A stretch of DNA of 64,000 nt from Caldithrix abyssi DSM 13497 (GCF_001886815.1 NZ_CP018099.1:2788501-2852500), one strand, 5' to 3'. Shown: positions 48,142 through 57,895, counted from the first letter of the stretch. Program-made: numbers and translations. The notes: generated by a model not told the origin, from the sequence alone.

Positions 48142-49734
48142 TTAATAAAACCATCTTTCTCGCGCTGGAATTGATTGTGTAATGTTGTCATCGGGATGTA
48201 CTGCAGGTCCGCACGAAGGCCAGGAATAATTTCCATAAGATACATCTAAAAAATCGGGCCTCGAACTGTAATAATAAGAAATATCTTTCATTAAAAGATA
48301 AGGCCGCTCACCAGCAATATATGAATTGTTATGATTCCATGGATAATAAGGAATATTATCAATATACATTTCAAACCCATAAATATCAGTATCAGGAGTA
48401 TATTCATAACCTAAGGGGGGATAAACAAACGGATCACTGTTTGCATTGCCATTATTGCATCCTAAAATATTACAATGTTTCGCATTGAGTAACCCTATAA
48501 AATAAAGATAATTTTCATCATCATTGTAAACTATATTTCTTACAAAAGTGTTGAATGGGCCATTCATTCCATGTTCATCATCTGCTTTAATATATTCTAC
48601 ATTATTTTCTTCAAATAAATTTGAATATGGAAAATTACCATGAATACAGATATCAGCCCCTTGAATCGGATAATTCCATTCCTGTTCTCTTGAATAATTA
48701 TATGTAAAAACATTACAATTTGCACCTGCTTGAACAACCATTGAATGTCTTAACTTTCTAAAAATATTATTTTGTATAAGACAATTAGTTGTACTAAAAT
48801 TTAATACAACTCCATAGCCAAACCCACCATCGCCTTTAAAATTTGCATCGTTTAAATAACAACCACTCACTTCTATACAGGAAGAATATCTAATATCAAT
48901 ATGATGACGGCATGTATAATTAAATTGAACACCTTTAACCCAACAATTAACCGCATAAATAAAGAAAATATTTGAACCGGTAGCATTAGTTGTATATCCA
49001 TTATCATTTCTATTTATTGTTAATTTTTCAATCCCAATATTTTTAATAGTTTTTATTCTCCAAATTCTTAAGTTATTACCAAAACTATAATCTTTTGAAG
49101 CCTCATCTTTTAATTCAGCTGTATTCCCTTCAATATTAACTATTTGCGTTATTTGACCAATGCTGTGTTGAGCCCAGTCATCTGCTACTCCATGACTATA
49201 CTCACATAATCTAATCCAATCGCCAACATTTAAATTATTAATTCCATTCCCGCTTATAATTTTTTCACCTTTTTGAATCCCTGAATTTAAATAAATTGGA
49301 CCTAAATCTTGTTTTCCATAAATTTTAAAACAGTAATTATTTTTACCAACATAAAAATTTAATATGGTTTTATCTGACCCGTCTCCCTGGAAAATAATAT
49401 TACTATCATTACTATCTACATTTATAGAAATTGTATTATTAAATGTATAGCTTCCGGCTGGGAAATATATTATAGATACTCCATTAGCATTTTCAGCATC
49501 TTTTATTGCGTTTTTTATTTCACCATCAAAATTAGAATCATTATCATCTCTGTATTTTGGAGCTGTAACATCAAAAACATGATCCGCATTGATAGGGTTA
49601 TCCCAAATTAACCCAGCATTTGACCAGTTAACTCTACTTGATTCTGATATATGTCCCTGGTTATTCCATAAAGATTGCGCAACTAAATTAGAAAGTAATA
49701 TAATAAAAACATAAATTGATATTCTTGTTAACAT
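48142..49734 (-). CDS. Secreted right-handed parallel beta-helix protein, truncated before its sorting domain
   Basis: A 530-residue protein with a signal peptide (about 1-18, ending NLVAQ). The long body is rich in Asn, Ile and Tyr and reads like a parallel beta-helix, as in pectate lyases and carbohydrate-binding proteins: AENANGVSIIYFPAGSYTF, FQGDGSDKTILNFYVGK, KNIGIEKLTINRNDNG, YSSCIEVSGCYLND and QNNIFRKLRHSM. Its base composition is strongly AT-rich compared with the chromosome, suggesting acquired DNA. TAA at 48144-48142 ends the frame, but the same frame continues without stops into Ig-like and T9SS domains. The intended product would be ~763 residues. Confidence 0.75.
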   Translation of the reverse strand: MLTRISIYVFIILLSNLVAQSLWNNQGHISESSRVNWSNAGLIWDNPINADHVFDVTAPKYRDDNDSNFDGEIKNAIKDAENANGVSIIYFPAGSYTFNNTISINVDSNDSNIIFQGDGSDKTILNFYVGKNNYCFKIYGKQDLGPIYLNSGIQKGEKIISGNGINNLNVGDWIRLCEYSHGVADDWAQHSIGQITQIVNIEGNTAELKDEASKDYSFGNNLRIWRIKTIKNIGIEKLTINRNDNGYTTNATGSNIFFIYAVNCWVKGVQFNYTCRHHIDIRYSSCIEVSGCYLNDANFKGDGGFGYGVVLNFSTTNCLIQNNIFRKLRHSMVVQAGANCNVFTYNYSREQEWNYPIQGADICIHGNFPYSNLFEENNVEYIKADDEHGMNGPFNTFVRNIVYNDDENYLYFIGLLNAKHCNILGCNNGNANSDPFVYPPLGYEYTPDTDIYGFEMYIDNIPYYPWNHNNSYIAGERPYLLMKDISYYYSSRPDFLDVSYGNYSWPSCGPAVHPDDNITQSIPARERWFY

Positions 49735-49751
49735 TTTTTTTAACCTCCAAT

Positions 49752-50099
49752 TTAAAACTGCAATCCAAATAAAATATAAAAAGTATTTATTTTTGAATTT
49801 ATTGGTGTAATATTATCAAACCAATAGTTTTTATCATTATTTATTAGATATCTAACATCTAATAAATAATATAAATAATGTATTTGAAAACCAATATTTA
49901 ATAGAATATTAGAATTATTATTTCCAAAACCTAATTCTTGTAAAAATGAATAATCATATTTAAATGGTGAAGGATTATTTGGATCAAATACTTCTAAAAA
50001 TTTCTTCTTTTTATATTTTGTAAAATCTATTAATGGTATTGAATATGATGGGCCTGCATATAATGATACGAAATATTTTTTTGTTAATAAAAAATTATA
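49752..50099 (-). pseudogene. C-terminal fragment of an outer-membrane beta-barrel protein
   Basis: About 115 codons read YFVSLYAGPSYSIPLIDFTK, QELGFGNNNSNILLNIGFQ, YLLDVRYLIN and end FYILFGLQF before TAA. Alternating hydrophobic strands and a final Phe are typical of outer-membrane beta barrels of the FCB group. The amino-terminal part is missing: the frame meets the IS1380-like element and nothing recognisable as its start lies beyond it. It was AT-rich and probably co-transcribed with the downstream beta-helix gene. Confidence 0.65.
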
Positions 50100-51743
50100 C
50101 CTAAATTTCTAAAGTAAAAAATTTTAACAAAAAAATAGTATTGCCCTGTATTTACTAAGAGAATTATTTCCCCTAAATTTTAGAAAAATCTACCTAAAAT
50201 TGCCATTATTTTACTCAATTCTTTTTCATTAGACGATTTTTCCTGTTACGAAACATTGAATTGGACGTACCTCGCCCTTTTATTCTTTTTAAAAAAATCA
50301 GACACAAAATTTTTATGAATCTTTGTTAATTTCTTACGTAAAACTCAAGGCGTCTATTCTTGAATCTATTTTAGACCACCAGCTCTTGTAATAATAAGAA
50401 CTGTACATTCTTAGGTGTACTTGTCTGGCCGATTTGGTAATCTTTCCGGCTAATTGAATAAACCAGAGTCTAAAACTATGGGGCTCCTGGCGCCAGGCCT
50501 TCTCATCGGTTAATTTCCGAAACCAAACACTTATATTGTAAGCCAATACACTTAAAAGAAAAAATGTTTCATTTACCCAAAAATCTTTGGTCAAAATCAT
50601 ACCAGCATATAATTGATTTTTGACCGCCTCGATCCAGTTCTCGCTCTCTCCACGATCTCCATATAAATGATGTATATAAAGCGGGCTTTCTTCTATATTG
50701 GTGACATAACAAAAATAAGTATATTGTTTGTAAGGAAATAAACTGTCTTTTTCTACTATCTTCTCAAATTTACGTAACGCTACAAAACGTCTGGCCTTTG
50801 ACCAACCTTGCGCACGATAATAAAATTCGCTCATCTCCCAACCTTCTAATTCCGGAATTGATTCCCAATCCTGGTCCTTTAGTAGATGTTCCAGATTTTT
50901 TAACTTGACTTTGACTAAATATTGAATCTGGCCGGAGTAACTTTCTAATAGGCTCAGAACTTTGTCATTAAAAAAGCCACTATCGGCACGGACAATTAAA
51001 AATCTTATTTGCTTGACTATCATAGAAAGCACCTGTTTTAAAAAGGCATCCGCATTATTGGCGGTGTAGGCATCCCCAGGTCGAAGCCAGGCCGCAATAC
51101 ACTCTTTGGTACTGTTGAGAAAAGCTAATAAGGGATGGTAGCTACGTTTGCCTTTATGCCTGGGATTAAATCCTTTTTTTGCACCTTCTTGTTTGCCATA
51201 GACCGTCTGAACCGTAGAATCCAAATCCAATATATCACGCTTTGTATGAAGTCTTCTATGAATCTTATTAGACAGAAAACCAATGACTTCTATTAATTGA
51301 TTATTCTGACGAAAACTGAACTTTTTGAAACGATATCGGATCGTGTCAATATCCAAATGCCCATTGAGATCAAATAAGTGATGGATTAAAGGGTCTAAAC
51401 TAAAATGTTCGATTTTTAAAAGACGATCCATACCGCCGAGTAAACCAAGAATCATTATATTGAAAATTTGAGCCAATGAATATTTTTGATTATGTCTTCC
51501 CTCTATGGTAAGTTTGGTTTCTATTAGTTTATCTATCCCTAACTTTTTCATGAATTTGTAAATTGGATATAAGCCGGAATAATTAGTTAAATTGCCGCCT
51601 GTAAAAGAAGTTTTGACACTTTTATGATTATTTTTTATTTTCATCTACAAGGTGCTCCTTTCTTTTGTTTTTTTGTTTTTGTAACTAACTTAATTTACAA
51701 ATAATTGGAGCACCTTTCATCTTTTTTACATTAGAAATTTAGG
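50100..51743 (-). mobile_element. IS1380-like insertion sequence
   Basis: A 1644-bp element bounded by inverted repeats: left CCTAAATTTCTAAAGTAAAA and right TTTTACATTAGAAATTTAGG, with one mismatch over about 22 positions. It holds an intact transposase gene. It truncates an outer-membrane protein gene. No clear target duplication was seen, which suggests later rearrangement of the flank. Confidence 0.88.
50334..51644 (-). CDS. IS1380-family transposase
   Basis: A 436-residue DDE transposase. It shows the IS1380 pattern: TSFTGGNLTNYSGLYPIYKF at the start, ILDLDSTVQTVYGKQEGAKKG with the first catalytic Asp, FLIVRADSGFFNDKVL with the second, and YGDRGESENWIEAVKNQL with the catalytic Glu. It appears intact. 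Confidence 0.9.
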   Translation of the reverse strand: MKIKNNHKSVKTSFTGGNLTNYSGLYPIYKFMKKLGIDKLIETKLTIEGRHNQKYSLAQIFNIMILGLLGGMDRLLKIEHFSLDPLIHHLFDLNGHLDIDTIRYRFKKFSFRQNNQLIEVIGFLSNKIHRRLHTKRDILDLDSTVQTVYGKQEGAKKGFNPRHKGKRSYHPLLAFLNSTKECIAAWLRPGDAYTANNADAFLKQVLSMIVKQIRFLIVRADSGFFNDKVLSLLESYSGQIQYLVKVKLKNLEHLLKDQDWESIPELEGWEMSEFYYRAQGWSKARRFVALRKFEKIVEKDSLFPYKQYTYFCYVTNIEESPLYIHHLYGDRGESENWIEAVKNQLYAGMILTKDFWVNETFFLLSVLAYNISVWFRKLTDEKAWRQEPHSFRLWFIQLAGKITKSARQVHLRMYSSYYYKSWWSKIDSRIDALSFT

Positions 51744-51868
51744 TACTAATTTAAATTTTTAATCTTAACCAAACCAATCATCCCAACTTTTTACATTTAT
51801 TCTAACAAATCGAAAAATTTTAATATCAAAACAGAAAAATTTTAAATTTATTTTGGTAAGCAGAATAC

Positions 51869-51914
<46 letters not shown>

Positions 51915-52165
51915 TTGGTTGAATGGTTGAATGGTTGAATTTTAAAAGGCGTAATGGATTATTAAAAAATCGTTCAAAAAACAACAAGAAAAAAACTAAA
52001 AATCGTTTAAAAAGAATTTCTTGATTTTTCAACATCTTAAACATAAAAATTTGAGGTTCATTTTTGCTCATTGAAATTATACTAAAGATTGTAAAAAATG
52101 TCAAAAATTTTTGTGTATTTTTTCTCTATTTTTTTCGACCGCAACAAAATTAAACAATTGGCCGT

Positions 52166-52312
52166 TATGGGCTGGCTGGTGACTATGCGCCGTGTGCAAT
52201 CCCGCCTGACCACAATAAATCGGGATCTCCGCTTAGCTCCGACCGGCGAGGCCCATTTGCTGGTGGATGAAGTGGACGTTTTGCCATTGGAAAGGGAAAC
52301 GCTGGAAACAAC
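52166..52312 (+). pseudogene. Relic of the 3' end of the dnaE-like gene
   Basis: This segment encodes GWLVTMRRVQ, then SRL and TGEAHLLVDEVDVLPLERETLE, matching the end of the polymerase at 44117-47302 (GWLVTMRRVQ, VQSRLPGEANLLVEEVEALPLEKKKLE). The ~40 codons between the two blocks are deleted and replaced by a short unrelated sequence. The breakpoint is at a CGCGTGCAA-like motif that occurs at both places in the intact gene. A dispersed TCTGCGTAATCTGCGTGAA module (52375-52405) follows. Confidence 0.85.
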
Positions 52313-52319
52313 TGCGGAA

Positions 52320-52480
52320 GGTTTGTCGCTCGCCGATCACGCGGATTGACTCAGATTCTTTTAATTTTTTTCTTTCTGCGAGCATCTGCGTAATCTGCGT
52401 GAATTACAGAGCTTACAGGCCCGGACTGAAATTTTGCTGCTCTCCGATCGCGCAGATTTACTCCTTTCACCGAAGGTTGT
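52320..52480. repeat. Dispersed repeat module (CTGCGTAATCTGCGTGAA)
   Basis: Two copies of a TCGCTCGCCGATCACGCGGATT/CTCCGATCGCGCAGATT-type segment and a CGAGCATCTGCGTAATCTGCGTGAA module lie before hisH. Related modules occur near 7400 and 23220-23290. No gene is visible. Confidence 0.6.
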
Positions 52481-52583
52481 GAAATATTGGAGTTACAAGT
52501 TTTCTCTCTTCCTTCGAAATAACAAATCACCATTTTTAGAGCTAATTTATCTATTTTTAGCTCATGATCTATTTAATCCGTAC

Positions 52584-53168
52584 TTAACCTATTTCCAGAA
52601 AATTCTTCAATATCTGCTCTCCCACCTTTCCGCTTTTTTCCGGATGAAATTGTACGGACAAAAAATTATCTTTTTGCAAGGCGGCGCTAAACGGGAGGAT
52701 GTATTCGCTGCGGGCAATGGTAAAAGGACTTAGCTCGGCATAGTAGCCGTGCACAAAATAGACAAAACTTTCTTCCGGAACGCCGCGAAACAGCGGACCT
52801 TTTAAATTTGAAACGGAATTCCAGCCCATGTGCGGAACCTTGTCCTCCGGCGGAAATCGTTTAACTTCTACGGGAAAAATTCCCAGCCCCGGTGTGTCGT
52901 TTTCTTGCGAGTGCTGGCACAAAAGCTGCAAACCCAGACATATTCCCAGCACGGGCTGCTTCAATCGTCGCAGTATATCGTCTAATCCATGGGCTTTTAA
53001 ATAACGCATGGCCGTACTGGCCTCCCCTACTCCCGGAAAGATAACGCGGTCTGCATTTTGCAAATATGCCGGATCATCTGTCACCTGCGGCTCAATGCCC
53101 AGTCGCTGCAAAGCCAGGGTAACCGAATGAATATTGCCGGCGTTGTATTTGACAATGGCCACCTTCAT
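52584..53168 (-). CDS. hisH: Imidazole glycerol phosphate synthase, glutaminase subunit
   Basis: A 194-residue glutamine amidotransferase that supplies ammonia to HisF for making imidazole glycerol phosphate in histidine synthesis. The triad is Cys in LGICLGLQLL (about 77) and His and Glu in QFHPEKSG (about 175 and 177). The ATG at 53168 overlaps the hisB stop (TGATG), indicating coupling; GTG at 53171 is the alternative. The hisF partner is not in the window. Confidence 0.95.
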   Translation of the reverse strand: MKVAIVKYNAGNIHSVTLALQRLGIEPQVTDDPAYLQNADRVIFPGVGEASTAMRYLKAHGLDDILRRLKQPVLGICLGLQLLCQHSQENDTPGLGIFPVEVKRFPPEDKVPHMGWNSVSNLKGPLFRGVPEESFVYFVHGYYAELSPFTIARSEYILPFSAALQKDNFLSVQFHPEKSGKVGEQILKNFLEIG

Positions 53169-54259
53169 CACAACACCCCTTTTGTGCTGGGTATTTCCAT
53201 TCTTTCTGCATCACGCTTTACGGCCTGTTTAAGCGCCCTACCAAAGGCTTTAAAAACCGCTTCTATTTTGTGGTGCTCGTTTTCGCCTTTTACTTTTATA
53301 TGTAAGGCACATTTGGCGCTTTCGGCAAACGATTTAAAAAAATGCTCAAATAATTCCGTGGGCATATCGCCAATTTTTTCACGGCGAAATTTGGCCTTCC
53401 AGACCAGGGTGCTACGCCCGCAAAAATCAATGGCCACGCGGGCTAACGATTCGTCCATGGGCAACACAAAACCGTAACGTTGAACACCACGCATATCGCC
53501 CAGACCTTTACGCACGGCTTCTCCTAAAACCAGAGCGGTATCTTCCACCAGATGATGCTCATCCACGTGCAAGTCGCCCTGTAAAGTACCGCTCAAATCA
53601 AATCCGGCGTTTTTGGCAAACAATTCCAGCATGTGGTCAAAAAATCCAATACCGGATTGTAAAGCGAACATACCGTTACCATCAAGATTAAGCCTGAGTT
53701 CAATCTGCGTTTCTCTGGTCTTGCGTTCAACGGCAACCACGCGGCGCTTCAATTTCAAAAAGCGGTAAACCTCTCGCCAATCGGTTGTGCACAAATCCGC
53801 ATCAGGATTTGATTCTTCCGATAGGAATATGGCACGGGCTCCCAGATTTTTTGCCAGCCGCACATCGCTTTCACGATCGCCAATGACAAAGGAATTCGCC
53901 AGGTCGTAATCACCTTGCATGTAGTGCGTTAGCATGGCTGTGCCAGGTTTGCGTGTCGGAGCATTATCCTGCGGAAACGTCCGATCAATCAAAATGTCTT
54001 TGAACTCTATGCCTTCGCTGGCCAGAACGCGCAACATTAAATGGTGTACTGGCCAGAAGGTCTCTTCCGGAAAGCTCTGCGTTCCAAGCCCATCCTGATT
54101 GGTCACCATGACTAGTTCAAAATCAAGTTCCCGGGCAATTTTCTTTAAAGAAGAAATAACATTGGGTAAAAAATCCAATTTTTCAAATGAATCGATCTGC
54201 TCGTCTTCCGGTTCCTTAATGATGGTTCCGTCACGATCGATAAAAAGAACACGTTTCAC
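53168..54259 (-). CDS. hisB: Bifunctional histidinol-phosphatase/imidazoleglycerol-phosphate dehydratase
   Basis: A 363-residue fusion. Residues ~1-165 are a HAD-type histidinol-phosphate phosphatase (FIDRDGTII with Asp 8 and 10, [22 protein letters not shown]). Residues ~170-355 are the dehydratase ([60 protein letters not shown] with the metal-binding His pairs). The start is GTG at 54259 behind GGAGG. The bifunctional form is typical of enteric and some FCB bacteria. Confidence 0.95.
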   Translation of the reverse strand: MKRVLFIDRDGTIIKEPEDEQIDSFEKLDFLPNVISSLKKIARELDFELVMVTNQDGLGTQSFPEETFWPVHHLMLRVLASEGIEFKDILIDRTFPQDNAPTRKPGTAMLTHYMQGDYDLANSFVIGDRESDVRLAKNLGARAIFLSEESNPDADLCTTDWREVYRFLKLKRRVVAVERKTRETQIELRLNLDGNGMFALQSGIGFFDHMLELFAKNAGFDLSGTLQGDLHVDEHHLVEDTALVLGEAVRKGLGDMRGVQRYGFVLPMDESLARVAIDFCGRSTLVWKAKFRREKIGDMPTELFEHFFKSFAESAKCALHIKVKGENEHHKIEAVFKAFGRALKQAVKRDAERMEIPSTKGVL

Positions 54260-54281
54260 AGTTACCTCCGGGGAGTTTTTT

Positions 54282-54312
54282 TAATTACGAATTACGAATT
54301 ACGAATTACGGA
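54282..54312. repeat. AATTACG heptamer tandem repeat
   Basis: Four copies of the heptamer AATTACG lie in the ~150-base gap between hisC and hisB. The same heptamer tract, or its reverse complement, occurs near 29440 and 59240. Confidence 0.8.
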
Positions 54313-54407
54313 TTTTGGGTAAGATGTGCCACGAAATCAAGCCAGTCATCGTTAAAATCCTTTTGCTTAAATTTTAATTCGTAATTAACTAATTCACAAT
54401 TCCTCTC

Positions 54408-55478
54408 TTAAACGCTTGCACATTTAAGCTCAAATTCTTCCAATCGTTCGATCAGTTTTCTATTCTCTTCTTCCGTGCCTACGGTAATGCGCAGGCAGTT
54501 TTCGCAGTGCAGTTGATTGGTCCGATCACGAACGATAATGCCGCCTTCCATCAAAAAGCGGTACGCCTCGCGGGCGCGCTCGAAACGCACCAGCAAAAAA
54601 TTGGCGTCCGACGAAAATACCTTTTGTACGATTTTAAGTTTTTCCAGATTTTCTTTTAACCAGCGACGCTGGGCTAAAATTTTAGCCAGCTGTTCGTTTT
54701 TTTGATCGACGTTTTCCAGCAGGTCAAGCGCCACCTTTTGAGTAAGACCGTTGACATTGTAGGGCATTTTAATCTTGTTTAACCAATGAATGATCTTCGG
54801 ATCGGCAAAAGCCATCCCCAGGCGAATGGTTGCGCTGCCCCATGCTTTGGAAAAGGTGCGCAAAACAACCAGATTCGGATATCGATTAATCAGGGACAAA
54901 ACGCTTTTATCTGGCGCAAAATCGATGTACGCCTCATCCACAATCACGATTTTTCCTGAATTTTCCAGAAGCCAGACAATGTCTTCCTGCGGAAAAACAT
55001 TACCGGTGGGATTGTTCGGCGAGCAGACAAAAACCAGTTTGACCTGGCCGCTTAACGTCCGCTCAACAACCTCCCGATCCATTTCAAAGTCGGGCGTCAA
55101 TGGCGCTTCCACCACTTTCAAATCATTAATTTGCGCGCTCACCGTGTACATGCCATAGGTCGGCGGCATGACCAACACCGCATCTTTTGCCGGTTGACCA
55201 AAAACGCGCAGCAGTAGATCGATGGCCTCGTCGCTGCCGTTGCCTAAAAAGATCTGTTCTGATTTCACACCTAACCAGGAAGCAATTTTCTCCTTCAACT
55301 TCTTCTGATAAGGATCGGGATAACGATTTAAAACGCTTTGCGTCAACGGAGCTCCATAAGCGTTTTCATTGGCATCCAAAAAGACCATGGCCGCGCCAGA
55401 AAACTCATCGCGCGCCGAGGTGTAAGGTTTTAGTCGTTTAATATTTTCTCTGACCAGTTTGTCCGGATTAAACGTCAT
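54408..55478 (-). CDS. hisC: Histidinol-phosphate aminotransferase
   Basis: A 356-residue PLP aminotransferase of histidine biosynthesis. The start at 55478 ([16 protein letters not shown]) is chosen because the longer frame is inside hisD. Key features are LDANENAYGAP near the start, LGNGSDEAIDLL, VCSPNNPTGN, DEAYIDFA and the PLP lysine in TFSKAWGSATIRLG. It overlaps hisD by 11 bases, so the two are coupled. Confidence 0.95.
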   Translation of the reverse strand: MTFNPDKLVRENIKRLKPYTSARDEFSGAAMVFLDANENAYGAPLTQSVLNRYPDPYQKKLKEKIASWLGVKSEQIFLGNGSDEAIDLLLRVFGQPAKDAVLVMPPTYGMYTVSAQINDLKVVEAPLTPDFEMDREVVERTLSGQVKLVFVCSPNNPTGNVFPQEDIVWLLENSGKIVIVDEAYIDFAPDKSVLSLINRYPNLVVLRTFSKAWGSATIRLGMAFADPKIIHWLNKIKMPYNVNGLTQKVALDLLENVDQKNEQLAKILAQRRWLKENLEKLKIVQKVFSSDANFLLVRFERAREAYRFLMEGGIIVRDRTNQLHCENCLRITVGTEEENRKLIERLEEFELKCASV

Positions 55479-56796
55479 TCCCTTCTCCGTTTTTGTTGTC
55501 CTTGGCAAGCAGTTTAGAAATTTTATCCAGCCGGATGGTAACCGCTCGCCTGTGCGCCTCCAGACCTTCGGCCTCGGCCAGTTCCATAATCGCGCGACCA
55601 ATGGCGCGTAAACCGCTTTCAGAAATCTTCTGGAACGAAATAACTTTCATGAAGCTTTCCAGCGACACCCCGCTGTAGCTAAACGCATAGCCATGGGTAG
55701 GCAAAGTGTGATTGGTTCCGGAAGCGTAATCGCCGGCCGCTTCAGGCGTCCATGGGCCAATAAAAACCGAACCGGCGTTAACCACTTTTTCCGCCAGCTC
55801 CTCGGCGTCTTCGGTAACAATGATCAAATGCTCCGGAGCGTAGGCGTTAGATAACTCAATGGCCTGTGCGCTATTTTCCACCAGAAAAATGCGAGAATTC
55901 TGAAACGCCAGCCGGGCGGTCTTGGCCCGCGGCAGAGTTTGCAGCTGCTGTTCAAGCGCTTGCTGAACCTTACTGATTAAGGTCTCGTCTGTTAAAATGA
56001 GCATCACCTGACTGTCAATGCCGTGTTCTGCCTGGGAGAGCAAATCGGCTGCAATAAAATCGGCATTAGCCGTGTGATCGGCAATAACGGTCACCTCCGA
56101 TGGTCCCGCAGGCAGGTCAATGCCCACGCCATCCATGCTCACCAGTTGTTTGGCCATGGTAACAAAGCGGTTGCCCGGCCCGAATATTTTGTACACAGAA
56201 GGAATGCTTTCCGTACCGTAAGCCATGGCGGCAATGGCCTGGGCGCCTCCGGCTTTAAAAACTTTTGTAATGCCCAGACTGCGCGCAATGTGCAAAATAG
56301 CCGGATGAACCGAAGCTTCTTTATTGGGCGGCGTACAGACAACGATTTCCCGGCAACCGGCAAGACTGGCCGGAACGGCCAACATCAAAAAAGTGGAGAT
56401 TAACGGCGCCGTGCCACCCGGAATGTAAAGCCCTACTTTTTCGATGGGCACCGCCTTGCGCCAGCACCATACGCCCGGCGAAGTTTCGATGTAATTTTCG
56501 ATGGGCTTTTGCGAACGATGAAATTTTTCGATATTAGATCGCGCCACATCGATCGCTTCTTTCAGTTTTAAAGAAAGACTGTCGCTGGCCTGCGCCCATT
56601 CCTCTTCAGAAACGGTCACCGAGTCCAGTTCGACCTTGTCGTAATGTCTGGCAAACTGGATCAGGGTCTGGTCGCCCTGTGTTTTTACATTATTGATGAT
56701 CTGAACCACCTTCTGGCGTAATTCTTCCTGATCCGTCTGCGGCCGCTTCAATAATTCCGGCCATTGCTCCTTTGCAGGATATTTAAATACTTCCAT
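55468..56796 (-). CDS. hisD: Histidinol dehydrogenase
   Basis: A 442-residue zinc enzyme that oxidises L-histidinol to L-histidine in two steps with NAD. Typical segments are [60 protein letters not shown] and the [16 protein letters not shown] motif with catalytic and Zn-binding residues. Length is normal. It starts with ATG after AAGG, 12 bases after hisG. Confidence 0.96.
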   Translation of the reverse strand: MEVFKYPAKEQWPELLKRPQTDQEELRQKVVQIINNVKTQGDQTLIQFARHYDKVELDSVTVSEEEWAQASDSLSLKLKEAIDVARSNIEKFHRSQKPIENYIETSPGVWCWRKAVPIEKVGLYIPGGTAPLISTFLMLAVPASLAGCREIVVCTPPNKEASVHPAILHIARSLGITKVFKAGGAQAIAAMAYGTESIPSVYKIFGPGNRFVTMAKQLVSMDGVGIDLPAGPSEVTVIADHTANADFIAADLLSQAEHGIDSQVMLILTDETLISKVQQALEQQLQTLPRAKTARLAFQNSRIFLVENSAQAIELSNAYAPEHLIIVTEDAEELAEKVVNAGSVFIGPWTPEAAGDYASGTNHTLPTHGYAFSYSGVSLESFMKVISFQKISESGLRAIGRAIMELAEAEGLEAHRRAVTIRLDKISKLLAKDNKNGEGNDV

Positions 56797-56808
56797 CTTT
56801 TTCCTTTC

Positions 56809-57663
56809 TTATACTATCATTTTTTCAATGGGAATAACCAGAATGCCCTGCGCCCCGTTCTGCTTTAGCCGCTCGATGATTTCCCAGAACTCTTTTTCGC
56901 GAATAACCGAATGTAACGAGCTCCAGCCCTCCTTTGCCAGGGGCATCACCGTCGGACTTTTCATGCCGGGCAAAATCTGGCAAATGGTTTCGATTTTCTC
57001 ATTGGGCACATTGAGCAAAATGTACTTGTAATCCTTTGCCTTGAGTACCGCTTTAATGCGGAAGATCAACTGTTCTAACAGGGCGCGTTTTTCGGCATCC
57101 ATCCCGGGATGGGCAATCAAAACCGCCTCTGAATGCAAAACCGTTTCCACTTCTTTCAGGCTATTGCTTAATAAGGTACTGCCAGTGCTGACAATATCAA
57201 AAATAACATCGGCCAGGCCAATGGAAGGAGCGATTTCTACCGATCCATTAATCTCATGAATCTCCGCCTGCACGTGGTTTTCCTGCAGATATTTTGATAG
57301 AATTCTGGGAAAGGATGTGGCGATTTTCAAACCATTTAAGTCTGCCAGCCCCTTGTAATCCATCTCTTTGGGAACGGCAATGCTCATCCGGCAGCGGGCA
57401 AACCCCAGACCTTCCACAATTTCCACTTCACGATCCTTCTCAAACACCACATTGGCGCCAACAATACCCACGTGGGCGATGCCGTCCGCCACACATTCCG
57501 GAATATCGTCGTCTCTTAAATACAAAATTTCAAGCGGAAAGGTACTGGAAACGGCCTTCAACTTTCCCTTACCACCGTTACCGATTTGAATTCCGCACTC
57601 TTCCAGTAACCTAAGCGTTTTCTCACTCAATCTTCCTGATTTTTGAACCGCTAATGTCAGCAA
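56809..57663 (-). CDS. hisG: ATP phosphoribosyltransferase, long form
   Basis: A 284-residue enzyme that starts histidine synthesis by joining ATP and PRPP. It is the long form (~285 residues with a C-terminal ACT-like regulatory domain, LLEQLIFRIKAVLKAKDYKYILLNVP in part), so a separate HisZ is not needed. Catalytic features include LAVQKSGRLSEKTLRLLE, VGIVGANVV and IVSTGSTLLSNSL (PRPP-binding). The start codon is TTG at 57663, with AGGGAG well placed. It is the first structural gene, preceded by a transcription attenuator. Confidence 0.96.
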   Translation of the reverse strand: MLTLAVQKSGRLSEKTLRLLEECGIQIGNGGKGKLKAVSSTFPLEILYLRDDDIPECVADGIAHVGIVGANVVFEKDREVEIVEGLGFARCRMSIAVPKEMDYKGLADLNGLKIATSFPRILSKYLQENHVQAEIHEINGSVEIAPSIGLADVIFDIVSTGSTLLSNSLKEVETVLHSEAVLIAHPGMDAEKRALLEQLIFRIKAVLKAKDYKYILLNVPNEKIETICQILPGMKSPTVMPLAKEGWSSLHSVIREKEFWEIIERLKQNGAQGILVIPIEKMIV

Positions 57664-57720
57664 CCTTGTCTCCCTTTCTTAAAAATGGTTAAACTTTAAA
57701 ACCTGACGCATTCATTCCCT

Positions 57721-57758
57721 AAAAACGAAAAAACCCGATTCGCAATGAACCGGGTTTT
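57721..57758 (-). terminator. Transcription attenuator of the his operon
   Basis: On the minus strand, AAAACCCGGTTC, a five-base loop and GAATCGGGTTTT form a 12-bp stem with one G-U pair, followed by TTTTTCGTTTTT-like uridine-rich sequence. It is a strong intrinsic terminator before hisG. Its TCATTGCG segment (57741-57748) is the exact complement of CGCAATGA at the end of the leader peptide gene (57793-57800), giving an alternative antiterminator. Confidence 0.85.
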
Positions 57759-57792
57759 CTATTTTACAATATTCAGACGTAATTTGCCGGCG

Positions 57793-57867
57793 TCATTGCG
57801 CTCCTTTAATAAAGGAATGATGAATATGACCACAATGTGTGTGATTTAATTTCTTGCGCACCGGCAT
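57793..57867 (-). CDS. hisL: His-rich leader peptide
   Basis: A 24-codon gene, ATG at 57867 and TGA at 57795-57793, encoding a peptide with the core NHTHCGHIHH: five His in ten residues. An AAAAAGG ribosome site lies just upstream. Ribosome stalling at the His codons when charged tRNA-His is scarce would leave CGCAATGA free to pair with the terminator, letting transcription reach hisG. When translation is complete, the ribosome at the stop codon covers that segment and the terminator forms. Confidence 0.85.
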   Translation of the reverse strand: MPVRKKLNHTHCGHIHHSFIKGAQ

Positions 57868-57895
57868 TGCCTTTTTCTCTCTTTTTTTGTGCTCA

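Noticed and set aside
48142-48144. Programmed read-through or recoding at the TAA in the beta-helix gene
   Set aside because: TAA is not a selenocysteine or pyrrolysine codon and I see no known recoding signal; a nonsense mutation or error is simpler.
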